Made by a program: the position numbers and the translations under genes. Below, piece after piece: positions 1 to 7,321 of a DNA stretch of 64,000 nt. The notes under the pieces are model-generated. The model was not told where the DNA came from and searched no databases. It worked only from the letters and a program-made list of their open reading frames with translations. How positions within the stretch are numbered: the stretch's first letter is position 1; every line of letters begins with the position of its first letter. The stretch spans positions 682,001-746,000 of the forward strand of contig NZ_JACSEU010000001.1 in the NCBI RefSeq assembly GCF_014334335.1. Reading direction: 5' to 3'. Origin of the DNA: Treponema sp. Marseille-Q3903. GTDB taxonomy: Bacteria; Spirochaetota; Spirochaetia; Treponematales; Treponemataceae.

Positions 1-864
1 ATACGAGAACATCAAAATAAAAATTTTAAAACATTTTCCGCTGCAGAGATAAATTCCTTTGTGAGCCGTCTTGCAATAAAAGAAAAGGTTGCCGCTTCAA
101 GTCAAAATCAAGCCCTTGCCGCTCTTTTGTTTCTGTATAAAAACATATTAGGTTTAACTATACAAAGTCCCGAGAATATCATCCGTGCTAAAAAGTCTAA
201 GAAGCTGCCTGCTGTACTGAGCCGTGAGGAAACGGCAAAGATATTCTCTTTGTTGCCTGAAAACGATTATGGTCTTTTTATCCGCTTGCTCTATGGAACG
301 GGAATGAGGCTGATGGAAGGCTTGCAATTACGGGTACAAGATATTGATTTTGATAAAAATGAAATTACGGTACACTGCGGAAAGGGCGCAAAAGACCGTA
401 AAACGGTGCTGCCGGTATCTCTAAAATTTCCGCTGCAAAAACATTTGGAAACAGTCCGCCGCATCCATGAGGCAGACTGCAAGGACGGTTTCGGCTCGGT
501 ATCACTTCCCGCTGCCCTTGCGAAAAAATATCCCAATGCCGGTAAAACTTGGGCATGGCAGTGGGTGTTTCCCCAAGTACGCCGATGGCAAAATAATAAG
601 ACAGGCGAGCAGGGGCGGTACCATATTGATCCTTCGGTTATTCAGCGCACCCTGCATGAAGCTGTTTTACGGTCGGGTATTCCGAAGCCGATCGGCTGCC
701 ACACATTCCGCCACTCATTTGCAACACATCTACTGGAATCCGGTTACGATATCCGCACCATACAAGAGCTTCTTGGGCACAGCGATGTTTCAACCACTAT
801 GGTTTACACCCACGTCCTCAACCGTGGTGGTCTCGGCGTTCAAAGCCCTATCGACCGAATGTGA
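1..864 (+). CDS. intI: integron integrase IntI (5' end outside window)
   Basis: Tyrosine recombinase that joins attI and attC sites. The frame is open from base 1, so the N-terminal part lies upstream of the window and the ATG-less start at 61 is internal. The first catalytic Arg is in GTGMRLMEG, HTFRH supplies His-x-x-Arg, LLGHSD the second His and MVYTHV the nucleophilic Tyr. The segment LPAALAKKYPNAGKTWAWQW is the extra domain that separates IntI from XerC/D. The C-terminus matches IntI proteins (RGGLGVQSPID). The gene points toward the cassette array, as in the T. denticola integron and opposite to class 1 integrons, so intI transcripts could read into the cassettes. Confidence 0.95.
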   Translation: MREHQNKNFKTFSAAEINSFVSRLAIKEKVAASSQNQALAALLFLYKNILGLTIQSPENIIRAKKSKKLPAVLSREETAKIFSLLPENDYGLFIRLLYGTGMRLMEGLQLRVQDIDFDKNEITVHCGKGAKDRKTVLPVSLKFPLQKHLETVRRIHEADCKDGFGSVSLPAALAKKYPNAGKTWAWQWVFPQVRRWQNNKTGEQGRYHIDPSVIQRTLHEAVLRSGIPKPIGCHTFRHSFATHLLESGYDIRTIQELLGHSDVSTTMVYTHVLNRGGLGVQSPIDRM

Positions 865-1029
865 TTCGCCTTTATCCCATTTAGTGAAGATAGGCCTAAT
901 CTGGCTGTTGATGATGCGTGCAGGTTGCTATTATGGTAGAAAGATGAAGCTGCTTGGTGAGGTGTCAGTTTAGATTGAAAATGCGTAGTTTTTATGGTAT
1001 TATGAGGAAGGGTCGAAAAGAGGTTAGGC
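865..1029 (+). other. attI region and first recombination point
   Basis: Region between the intI stop and the first cassette. It lacks an attC-type palindrome but ends in the core GTTAGGC (1023-1029), with the expected crossover between G1023 and T1024. The placement on the 3' side of intI follows from the integrase orientation. No convincing sigma70 promoter for the cassettes was seen here. Confidence 0.7.
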
Positions 1030-1068
1030 GGACGGCTCTACTAGAGCCGCTTTAGGATAGGAGAATCT

Positions 1069-1608
1069 ATGGCACGGGCAAGAAATAAAGATGATTTACT
1101 GAAATTCGCTATGGAAAATTATTCAAAATTGATGGATATTATTTCTAAAATGACTGAAAATCAAATGAACACGCTTTTTGATTTCTCCGGCGATAAAAGT
1201 AAAAAAGAAGCTCATTGGAATCGTGATAAAAATGTTAGAGATGTTTTAATTCATTTGTATGAATGGCATCAACTTATGCTGAAATTCATAGAAAATAATG
1301 CTGATGGAAAAAGTAACATTCCGTTTTTGCCGCCTGAGTATTCTTGGAAAACCTATGGTGCAATGAATGTTATGTTTTGGAATAGGCATCAGAATACAAG
1401 CCTTGAAAGAGCAAAAGCAATGCTTGCAGAAAGTCATGAAAAAGTTCTTGCATTGGCTGATAAATACTCAAATGAAGAACTTTTTACAAAAAAATATTTT
1501 TCATGGACGGGAACAACCGATTTAGGCTCCTATTTTGTAAGTACGACTTCAAGTCATTATGATTGGGCTATTAAAAAGATAAAATTGCATTGTAAAAAAA
1601 TTGTATAA
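1069..1608 (+). CDS. ClbS/DfsB-like four-helix bundle protein
   Basis: 179 aa, first gene of cassette C1. The N-terminus (MARARNKDDLLKFAMENYSK) and the motif WNRDKNVRDVLIHLYEWHQL match the ClbS/DfsB branch of the DinB-like superfamily, cytosolic helical bundles of which ClbS protects against colibactin. The C-terminal SSHYDWAIKKIKLH is also typical. A ribosome binding site (aggataggag) precedes the ATG. As first cassette it is best placed for read-through from intI. The substrate cannot be told from sequence. Confidence 0.85.
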   Translation: MARARNKDDLLKFAMENYSKLMDIISKMTENQMNTLFDFSGDKSKKEAHWNRDKNVRDVLIHLYEWHQLMLKFIENNADGKSNIPFLPPEYSWKTYGAMNVMFWNRHQNTSLERAKAMLAESHEKVLALADKYSNEELFTKKYFSWTGTTDLGSYFVSTTSSHYDWAIKKIKLHCKKIV

Positions 1609-1730
1609 AAACTAGACTATACGCTAGAAATTTGCTGAAGCTCGCAGAGCTGCGATACATCCCTATCATTTTTTATAGTAGAAAAATTATCAGAATAATA
1701 GTATAATTATGAACTGCAAGGAGGTCGTCG

Positions 1731-1925
1731 ATGATAGAAACAGCTCTTAAAAAAAAAGCGATGGATTATTTTGCAATGCTTGATAATGAACAGGCACAGA
1801 TGGTTATTTCATACATAGAAACAATTGAATTGCCCTCTGAAAAACAAAATCGTACTCTTGCCGACCTAAAGGGTAAAATTCAGTTTGCTGATGGATATGA
1901 TTATAAAGCAATGCGGAGTTCTTAA
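1731..1925 (+). CDS. vapB: VapB-type antitoxin
   Basis: 64 aa protein directly upstream of a PIN toxin, overlapping it by one base (TAATG). The motif AMLDNEQAQMVISYIETIEL resembles small antitoxins paired with PIN toxins. A strong RBS (aaggaggtcgtcg) and a TATAAT at 1702-1707 lie upstream, so the pair probably has its own promoter; a -35 box is unclear. The family is assigned mainly from context. Confidence 0.75.
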   Translation: MIETALKKKAMDYFAMLDNEQAQMVISYIETIELPSEKQNRTLADLKGKIQFADGYDYKAMRSS

Positions 1926-2326
1926 TGGTTTTAGTAGATACTTCTGTGCTGATCAATTTTTTTCGTGGCAAGGAAACTGTTGGAACGGCATATTTTGAAA
2001 AATTGCTTGAGGAACAAAAACATTTTTGTATCAATGAATTTATTTATCAAGAGCTTCTGCAAGGTTCAAAAGACGAGAAAGAATTTGCTGTTTTGAAATC
2101 TTATTTAATGGATGTACCGTTATATTCGCTAAAACGCGGTATTCAATCCTTTGAAAATGCTGCTCTGTTGAATTTCCGTTGTCGTAGAAAAGGTGTTACA
2201 ATTCGCAGTACGGTAGATTTGCTGATTGCAGAAACTGCGATTGAAAATAATATTCCGCTTCTTCACGATGATGACGATTTTACAAGTATGGCTCGAATTA
2301 TTACAGAGTTAAAGTTGGTTGTGTAG
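1925..2326 (+). CDS. vapC: PIN-domain toxin (VapC family)
   Basis: 133 aa predicted RNase. The N-terminal DTSVLINFF gives the first acidic residue, FIYQELLQG the Glu, STVDLLIAETA the central Asp and HDDDDFTSMAR the last acidic cluster, so all four PIN positions are present. It is translationally coupled to the upstream antitoxin. The pair lies between the ClbS-like gene and the attC of C1, so one cassette carries both. Confidence 0.9.
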   Translation: MVLVDTSVLINFFRGKETVGTAYFEKLLEEQKHFCINEFIYQELLQGSKDEKEFAVLKSYLMDVPLYSLKRGIQSFENAALLNFRCRRKGVTIRSTVDLLIAETAIENNIPLLHDDDDFTSMARIITELKLVV

Positions 2327-2334
2327 ATGATAAC

Positions 2335-2401
2335 GCCTAACATCCGCTTCAACACTGACATTGCGGACAAGCCGCAAATGCAGGTTAAGCGAATGTTAGA
2401 C
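2335..2401 (+). other. attC of cassette C1
   Basis: R'' GCCTAAC (2335-2341), inner arms around tgcggacaagccgca, R' GTTAGAC (2395-2401). R'' is the exact complement of GTTAGGC at this cassette's own 5' end (1023). Confidence 0.93.
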
Positions 2402-2468
2402 CGATGCCTTACGGCACGATAAACTGTAACTTTAAAAAATAAAGGATGTAATTTTGATGAATATATAA

Positions 2469-3167
2469 ATGCTATTGCTTTTATACATTCGTTATCTGTT
2501 ATTCAGAATACCAAAAGAAGAGTTAAAGGCAATGAATGAAAAAGAAATAATGTCAGAGCTGAATAATTCGACTAAACAAAAAGAAAAATGGAATACATCC
2601 ATTGACAATGTAGTATTGATACTCAAAAATACCAATTCTAAAGAAATAAAAGCAAAATCATTGTGGTTGCTTGGTGAAATGGGATTACAAAATTCTTCAC
2701 AGATACAAGACCATATACAAATAATCGCCAGTTTTCTAAATGATAAAGAACCTAAATTAAGAGCAAAGGCGGTCAATGCTTTAGGAAGAATTGGAAGAAC
2801 TAACCATTTATTAGTAATGCCTTATTGGGATGATATGATGGATATGAAAAATGATGAATCATCGGATGTCAGAATGTGTTTTATATGGGCTTGTGAAAAT
2901 ATTGCAACAAATTCCCCCGACTTATATAGCAATTATATGGATATTTTTTTAGAATTGATAAGTGATAAAAATGACAGAGTTCGTATAGAGGCTCCTGAAA
3001 TGTTTAGAGTTATAGGAAAAAGAAAGCCAAAATATGTAGAACCCTATTTGGACAAATTACAATGGTTCGCTGATAATGATTTACATCGAGTTGTTCGCAT
3101 TCATTCAGCAGGTGCTGTTAGAGTTACAAAAAAAGCATTGGAAGCAACTAAAAATATTAATGAATAA
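2469..3167 (+). CDS. HEAT-repeat protein
   Basis: Up to 232 aa, cassette C2. Repeated pairs of helices are visible, such as AKSLWLLGEMG, RAKAVNALGRIG and RVVRIHSAGAVRV, which is the HEAT/armadillo pattern. The ATG at 2469 would give a hydrophobic N-terminus (MLLLLYIRYLLF); a second ATG at 2532 (MNEKEIMSELNN) with aaaggc in front gives a soluble protein of 211 aa and may be the true start. Probably a protein-binding scaffold; the partner is unknown. Confidence 0.7.
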   Translation: MLLLLYIRYLLFRIPKEELKAMNEKEIMSELNNSTKQKEKWNTSIDNVVLILKNTNSKEIKAKSLWLLGEMGLQNSSQIQDHIQIIASFLNDKEPKLRAKAVNALGRIGRTNHLLVMPYWDDMMDMKNDESSDVRMCFIWACENIATNSPDLYSNYMDIFLELISDKNDRVRIEAPEMFRVIGKRKPKYVEPYLDKLQWFADNDLHRVVRIHSAGAVRVTKKALEATKNINE

Positions 3168-3510
3168 AAATAGCAGATAAGATAGTGTAAAAACAATGCC
3201 GTGTAATTTTTTTCTAATTGAAAAATTAACACCTTTGTCTATGCAAAGGTAACACTGTTTTTACACTCAAGATGTTAAGGAAAACAAAATTTTTATCTAA
3301 GGATTTTAGAACTTGTTAAGAAAATCAACAAAATAAAAGTCCGTCGAACTGTTTGGTATTTATAATATAAAAAGATTACGTTATATAAAATTTATCCATA
3401 TAGTAAAATCTTAGTTTTTTTTATTTATGAATGTATAGTGAGAAAAAGCAAAATAAAGTAAGATGTAAAAGCATAATTGTTAATATAAATGATATAATTA
3501 AGATAAAAGC
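3168..3510 (+). other. non-coding tail of C2 with branched palindrome and decayed leader
   Basis: No credible gene. 3184-3267 can fold as a three-way junction: outer arms agtgtaaaaaca / tgtttttacact, with two inner hairpins. From about 3281 the sequence resembles the leader of the membrane protein gene in C9 (10243-10299; shared core ttttatctaag then aacttgttaag), which suggests a lost second gene. Confidence 0.55.
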
Positions 3511-3601
3511 GTCTAACACGCAGTTCAAGACTGACAAAACCCGCTCTGAAGAGCGGCCGGCTAGACGCCGGTACGTTTTGCAGCTTAACTGCATGTTAGG
3601 T
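3511..3601 (+). other. attC of cassette C2
   Basis: R'' GTCTAAC (3511-3517), R' GTTAGGT (3595-3601). The terminal part holds two side-by-side hairpins (ccgctctgaagagcgg and ccggctagacgccgg). R'' complements the cassette's own start at 2395. Confidence 0.9.
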
Positions 3602-3690
3602 TGATGGCGCACTGCGCCACTTGCTGTCAGTAAGGTAAATCTTCCGACAGGTTTTCTCCAAAAAAGGAAATAAAATCTTAGGAGGATTTT
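3601..3690 (+). promoter_or_regulatory. leader with SD-sequestering stem (C3)
   Basis: aaatcttcc at 3637-3645 can pair with the Shine-Dalgarno stretch ggaggattt at 3681-3689 (9 bp, one G-U). The leader also holds the hairpins ggcgcactgcgcc and cttgctgtcagtaag. The same layout occurs in C4 and C26. Confidence 0.6.
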
Positions 3691-4185
3691 ATGAGAAAAC
3701 TATTTTTAGATCTTGCAATTTTAGCAAGTATTTTTTTTACAAGTTGTGCTACTAGATTAGGAACATTCACTGTGATATCGACCAAAAACATTGAGTGGAG
3801 TAGAGCAAATGAATATCAAAAAAATAGCAATAGAGTTCTTGGCGAAGATGTTTACCATATAGTTGTATTCATTCCAACAAAAGGGAATATAACTATTGAA
3901 GATGCAGTCGATAATGCTTTAGGAAAAGTGCCTGGAGCTGTTGCTTTGGTTGATGTAGTTTTGCGTTCAGAGTCCTTTTATATTCCATATGTCTATGGGA
4001 AAAATGCATTTATAGTTGAGGGAAGTGTTTTAATTGATCCTAAGTTGGTCGCAAATGATGATAGTAATGAAACAATATACTATCAAGGGTATTATGATAA
4101 AAACAAGGAGTTTAAGCTATCAAAAATTGAAAAAACTCAGTTTAATAGTATTCAAAAAGATATAGCCCAAAAAGCGTTAAATTAA
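3691..4185 (+). CDS. putative lipoprotein
   Basis: 164 aa, first gene of C3. The N-terminus MRKLFLDLAILASIFFTSC has a basic n-region, a hydrophobic core and a lipobox ending in Cys19, so the mature protein should be membrane-anchored. The remainder (IEDAVDNALGKVPGAVALVDVVL) was not matched to a known family with confidence. It starts straight after taggaggattttATG and ends before a strong terminator at 4221. Confidence 0.75.
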   Translation: MRKLFLDLAILASIFFTSCATRLGTFTVISTKNIEWSRANEYQKNSNRVLGEDVYHIVVFIPTKGNITIEDAVDNALGKVPGAVALVDVVLRSESFYIPYVYGKNAFIVEGSVLIDPKLVANDDSNETIYYQGYYDKNKEFKLSKIEKTQFNSIQKDIAQKALN

Positions 4186-4220
4186 TATTTAGCCAAGTTA
4201 ATCTTGACTGAATATTTTAT

Positions 4221-4245
4221 ACGGCGGGGTAACCCGCCGTTTTTT
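4221..4245 (+). terminator. Rho-independent terminator
   Basis: Stem acggcggg / cccgccgt with loop gtaa, followed by six T. It separates the lipoprotein gene from the VapBC pair within C3. Confidence 0.9.
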
Positions 4246-4266
4246 ATAATATACTTGTAAATATAC

Positions 4267-4295
4267 TTGATTTTTGTAATAAAATGTTTTATATT
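4267..4295 (+). promoter_or_regulatory. sigma70-type promoter of VapBC pair 2
   Basis: TTGATT at 4267-4272 and TATATT at 4290-4295 with a 17-nt spacer, just downstream of the terminator. It gives this TA pair independent expression. Confidence 0.6.
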
Positions 4296-4315
4296 TGTAT
4301 ATAAGAGGTGCGAAT

Positions 4316-4537
4316 ATGCCGCAATTATCCTTGTATGTTACGCAAGAGCAGCTTCTCAAAATTGAAAACGAAGCACATGCAGAAAAAATGTCGCTTTCCA
4401 AATGGGTTGTAAGCAAAATTATGGAAAGAATAGAACCTCATTATCCGGAAGGCTGGGCTGATTTGTTCGGTTCTGTTTCTGATTCGTCATTCACCAGACC
4501 TGAACAGCTAAAATATGAAAAGCGAGAGGCTTTTTAA
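4316..4537 (+). CDS. antitoxin of PIN toxin
   Basis: 73 aa. MPQLSLYVTQEQLLKIENEA followed by EKMSLSKWVVSKIME is a ribbon-helix-helix DNA-binding domain. The ATG at 4316 is chosen because agaggtg lies in front of it; an in-frame TTG at 4295 falls inside the promoter. It overlaps the toxin by one base (TAATG). The acidic and aromatic tail probably binds the toxin. Confidence 0.85.
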   Translation: MPQLSLYVTQEQLLKIENEAHAEKMSLSKWVVSKIMERIEPHYPEGWADLFGSVSDSSFTRPEQLKYEKREAF

Positions 4538-4938
4538 TGTATTTTCTAGACACAAACACTTGCATTTACTTTATGAATGGAAAATTTCCGTCTGTTCGAG
4601 AAAGATTCTTGTCAGTTTCACCAAAAGAGATAAAAATTTCTTCAGTAGTAAAAGGAGAGCTTTTGCTGGGTGCATTTAAAAGCCGAACAAGAGAACAGAC
4701 TACGGAAAAAGTGGAAAAATTTTTAAAGCCGTTTGAAATTGTGGATTTTACAGACAAAATGTCTTACGACTATGCAGAAATCCGAAAAGATTTGGAGCAT
4801 GCAGGTACACTGATAGGTGCAAATGATTTGCTTATTGCCGCCGCCGCACTGCATGAAAAAGCCACTCTTATTACTCACAATACGAATGAATTTTCAAGAG
4901 TAACCGATTTGAAAATTGAAGATTGGGTAGAAGAATGA
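4537..4938 (+). CDS. vapC: PIN-domain toxin (VapC family)
   Basis: 133 aa predicted endoribonuclease. PIN motifs are FLDTNTCIYFM, SSVVKGELLLGA, IGANDLLIAAAAL and THNTNEFSRV, which together supply the acidic site. It is coupled to the RHH antitoxin and lies directly before the attC of C3. It differs clearly from the PIN toxin of C1, so the two are independent acquisitions. Confidence 0.93.
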   Translation: MYFLDTNTCIYFMNGKFPSVRERFLSVSPKEIKISSVVKGELLLGAFKSRTREQTTEKVEKFLKPFEIVDFTDKMSYDYAEIRKDLEHAGTLIGANDLLIAAAALHEKATLITHNTNEFSRVTDLKIEDWVEE

Positions 4939-4940
4939 AA

Positions 4941-5007
4941 ACCTAACACCGTTTTCAAAGCCGACAAATGGGACGACGCCCATTTGCGGTTTAAAACAAT
5001 GTTAGGC
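4941..5007 (+). other. attC of cassette C3
   Basis: R'' ACCTAAC, R' GTTAGGC (5001-5007). Inner arms gttttcaaagccgac / gcggtttaaaac. R'' complements the cassette's own start (3595). Confidence 0.93.
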
Positions 5008-5091
5008 GGACAGCCCACTGGGCTGCTTATTGTTAATAAGAAAATCCTCCAACAAATTTCTCAAAAAAAATTAAAATCTTAGGAGGATTTT
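5008..5091 (+). promoter_or_regulatory. leader with SD-sequestering stem (C4)
   Basis: aaaatcctcc at 5041-5050 is a perfect 10-bp complement of ggaggatttt at 5082-5091, which is the RBS of the next gene. Upstream are the hairpins cagcccactgggctg and cttattgttaataag. Confidence 0.7.
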
Positions 5092-5640
5092 ATGAAAAAA
5101 ATATTCTTAGCCTTTTTATTTTGTTTAATATCTGTACATGTATTTGCTCAAGTATCTGAAGCAGATAAAATCAATAATGAATATTATGGTTTGAAATGGG
5201 GATGCAGTGTAAAAGATTTGAAAGCAAAATATCCTGAAGCCTATTCTAATGGAACAAATGATAATGGAGATGAACTATATTATTTAGATACAAATGGTGC
5301 GACACGAATTTTCTTTTTTGGAAATGGGAAACTCTATATCGGTCGAATAGCTTATACTGATTGTACCGATGAAAAAGTAATGGGGCTTATGAAAAAAATC
5401 ACAAATACTTATGGAAAATTTGATGATTCAAATAAAGGATCACAAAATGGAAATGAATACATCAATTTTATAAAATATTTTTCTCCCAAAATTGAAATTG
5501 ATTTTCAATTACTAAGTGTAAAAAACAGCTATGGATATAATATTTCACAAGTTGTTATGATTACTTATACAAACAATGAGCTTTCCGCCCAAATAGCAAG
5601 AGAACGCATTTCTAAAATGCAGGAGGATTTAGAGTTATAA
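5092..5640 (+). CDS. putative secreted protein
   Basis: 182 aa, first gene of C4. The signal peptide MKKIFLAFLFCLISVHVFAQ has a likely cleavage after VFA. The mature part begins with EYYGLKWGCSVKDLKAKYPE, a layout seen in periplasmic proteins of spirochetes and bacteroidetes, but no family is assigned. Translation may be controlled by the SD-pairing leader directly upstream. A terminator follows at 5651. Confidence 0.75.
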   Translation: MKKIFLAFLFCLISVHVFAQVSEADKINNEYYGLKWGCSVKDLKAKYPEAYSNGTNDNGDELYYLDTNGATRIFFFGNGKLYIGRIAYTDCTDEKVMGLMKKITNTYGKFDDSNKGSQNGNEYINFIKYFSPKIEIDFQLLSVKNSYGYNISQVVMITYTNNELSAQIARERISKMQEDLEL

Positions 5641-5650
5641 AACTAACTGT

Positions 5651-5690
5651 AAAAATCAAGCCAAGTCATGCTTGTCTTGATTTTTATTTG
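5651..5690 (+). terminator. Rho-independent terminator
   Basis: Stem aaaaatcaag / cttgattttt (10 bp) around a 15-nt loop. Confidence 0.75.
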
Positions 5691-5726
5691 ATAGAATGTA
5701 ACATAAACTATTAATTGGAGTATAAA

Positions 5727-6071
5727 ATGGAAACTCAGAAGAATAAAAATGGGAAAAAAGGAATTGTTGTATTATTAGTTGCTGCAATAATGGCATTTAT
5801 ATATTTTTTTACTGGCTTTTTCGTTGTACAGCCAATAGGAGCAATTCCAGAAGGAGTAACTATTTGGTATTTTAGGAAAAATATCAATTTACCATTTATA
5901 TCGTCTCCTGATGGAATAATGTTGGAAAAAGAAGGTCATGTAAATTTACTTGGAAGAGCGATCGTACTTTCTTCTGTCATGGATTCCTTAGAAGGAAAAA
6001 GAATTTGTAATCTACCATATCAAAAATGGATGTATAAAATATCAACTAAAGGTCAGGAATTTGAAAAATAA
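5727..6071 (+). CDS. small membrane-anchored protein
   Basis: 114 aa, second gene of C4. After a lysine-rich head (METQKNKNGKKG) comes one membrane segment (IVVLLVAAIMAFIYFFTGFF). The rest is probably extracytoplasmic. The ATG at 5727 is preferred over the TTG at 5715 because attggag precedes it. Not recognised as a known family. Confidence 0.65.
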   Translation: METQKNKNGKKGIVVLLVAAIMAFIYFFTGFFVVQPIGAIPEGVTIWYFRKNINLPFISSPDGIMLEKEGHVNLLGRAIVLSSVMDSLEGKRICNLPYQKWMYKISTKGQEFEK

Positions 6072-6126
6072 AATTTGAATCAAATTCTATTAAAACAGAA
6101 ATAGTAAATCTGTAAGAACTATCTTC

Positions 6127-6189
6127 GCCTAACAAAGGTTCGTAGCCGACAGGCAGTCAAGCTGCCTGCGGTACAACCAATTGTTATGT
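6127..6189 (+). other. attC of cassette C4
   Basis: R'' GCCTAAC, R' GTTATGT (6183-6189). Inner arms aaaggttcgtagccgac / gcggtacaacca with the loop hairpin ggcagtcaagctgcc. R'' complements own start (5001). Confidence 0.92.
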
Positions 6190-6228
6190 GTACAAAGTCA
6201 GTGGCGGCGTTTGATTATCTATTGAATT

Positions 6229-6592
6229 ATGGAAAAAAAATAAAATTGTTTTATCAGTAATTGTATTTTTTATTGCCTTATTGTGCATCTTTTATATATC
6301 AAATAAAAAAACTAAATTTGATAAAAATAAATGGGATAAAGTAAGTCATAGATTTGAAATGTCTGATGATTTAATTCAAATATTAGAAAAGAAAAGGCTA
6401 AATAAGGAAAAAGTTTTAGAATTACTTGGAACTGCAGCCGTTGAAATGGAATACACTAAAGATAATGAATTTTCACATTTCTTAAAACAAGGAGCTATTT
6501 TTACCCTTGGAATGCCTTTTACCTATTTATCAATTAAATTCGATGATAGTGAAAATTATATTTCACCAAAAATATATTCCTTTGAATTTTAA
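6229..6592 (+). CDS. single-TM protein, frame broken by an A8 tract at its start
   Basis: First gene of C5. The long frame (to 6592) reads a membrane segment (IVLSVIVFFIALLCIFYIS) and a soluble domain (FEMSDDLIQILEKKRLNKEK). Its only ATG with normal placement (6229) is in another frame; dropping one A from the run of eight (6233-6240) would give MEKNKIVLSVIVFF. As read, translation would need an internal TTG (6281) or GTG (6203), slippage, or a length change of the tract. Family unknown. Confidence 0.55.
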
Positions 6593-6634
6593 TGAAACTT
6601 TGGTTTTAGCATTAAAGAATAGATAAAAACTATA

Positions 6635-6663
6635 TTGACGTACGTAATAATGTACATTATACT
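6635..6663 (+). promoter_or_regulatory. promoter of YefM/YoeB-like TA pair
   Basis: TTGACG (6635-6640), 17-nt spacer, TATACT (6658-6663). The spacer holds the dyad gtac-gtaataat-gtac, a plausible operator for autoregulation. Confidence 0.75.
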
Positions 6664-6680
6664 AATGATAGAGGTGTTAT

Positions 6681-6932
6681 ATGCATGCGATGAACGTAAC
6701 TCAAGCAAGGGCAAAGCTTTTTCAGCTTATTGCAAATGTAAATTTCAATTCAGAACCAATTACTCTTACAAATAGTAAAGGAAAAAATGCTGTATTAATT
6801 GGAGAAGATGATTGGAATGCGATTCAGGAGACTTTATATTTAAACTCGATTCCGGGAATGTATGATTCTCTTAAAAATGGAATTGAAACTCCATTAAGCG
6901 AATGTATTTCAGAAAAAGATGTAGAGTGGTAA
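6681..6932 (+). CDS. Phd/YefM family antitoxin
   Basis: 83 aa (81 if it starts at the ATG at 6690). MNVTQARAKLFQLIANVN and EPITLTNSKGKNAVLIGEDDW are the Phd/YefM signature; the domain binds DNA and its C-terminus neutralises the toxin. The toxin ATG follows the stop directly. Confidence 0.93.
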   Translation: MHAMNVTQARAKLFQLIANVNFNSEPITLTNSKGKNAVLIGEDDWNAIQETLYLNSIPGMYDSLKNGIETPLSECISEKDVEW

Positions 6933-7229
6933 ATGTATAAAATTGTATATGAAAAACAAGCTATAAAGGATATACAGAATTTGAAATCAGCAAAACTGGA
7001 TGGTAAAGCCAAAGAACTGATAGAAATTGTTAGGAAATATCCTTTTCAAAATCCACCACCATATGAAGCTTTGGTAGGAAATCTGTCAGGTCTTTTTTCC
7101 AGAAGATTAAATATTCAGCATAGATTTGTCTATCAAGTTTATGTTGAAAGAATAGTAGAAGATACTATTGAATATGAGGGCACAGTAAAAATTATTAGAA
7201 TGTGGTCACACTATGAGAATTTGAAATAA
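6933..7229 (+). CDS. Txe/YoeB family toxin
   Basis: 98 aa ribosome-dependent mRNA interferase. KIVYEKQAIKDIQNLK, PPPYEALVGNLSGLFSRRLN, HRFVYQV and IIRMWSHYE match YoeB/Txe, including the catalytic Glu/Arg/His/Tyr region near the C-terminus. It forms an operon with the YefM-like antitoxin and ends two bases before the attC of C5. Confidence 0.93.
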   Translation: MYKIVYEKQAIKDIQNLKSAKLDGKAKELIEIVRKYPFQNPPPYEALVGNLSGLFSRRLNIQHRFVYQVYVERIVEDTIEYEGTVKIIRMWSHYENLK

Positions 7230-7230
7230 C

Positions 7231-7297
7231 ACATAACACCGTTTTCAAAGCCGACAAACGGGACCGAGCCCGTTTGCGGTTTAAAACGATGTTAGGT
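7231..7297 (+). other. attC of cassette C5
   Basis: R'' ACATAAC, R' GTTAGGT (7291-7297), inner arms gttttcaaagccgac / gcggtttaaaac. R'' complements own start (6183). Confidence 0.93.
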
Positions 7298-7321
7298 TGA
7301 CGCTTCGCGCAAAGGGATAAA

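Noticed and set aside
467-973. 168-aa ORF overlapping intI
   Set aside because: Out-of-frame shadow of intI without family motifs.
1609-1720. Possible lost attC between the ClbS-like gene and VapBC
   Set aside because: Only a short hairpin (tcgcagagctgcga) is visible; the ends of C1 match each other, so an internal site is not needed.
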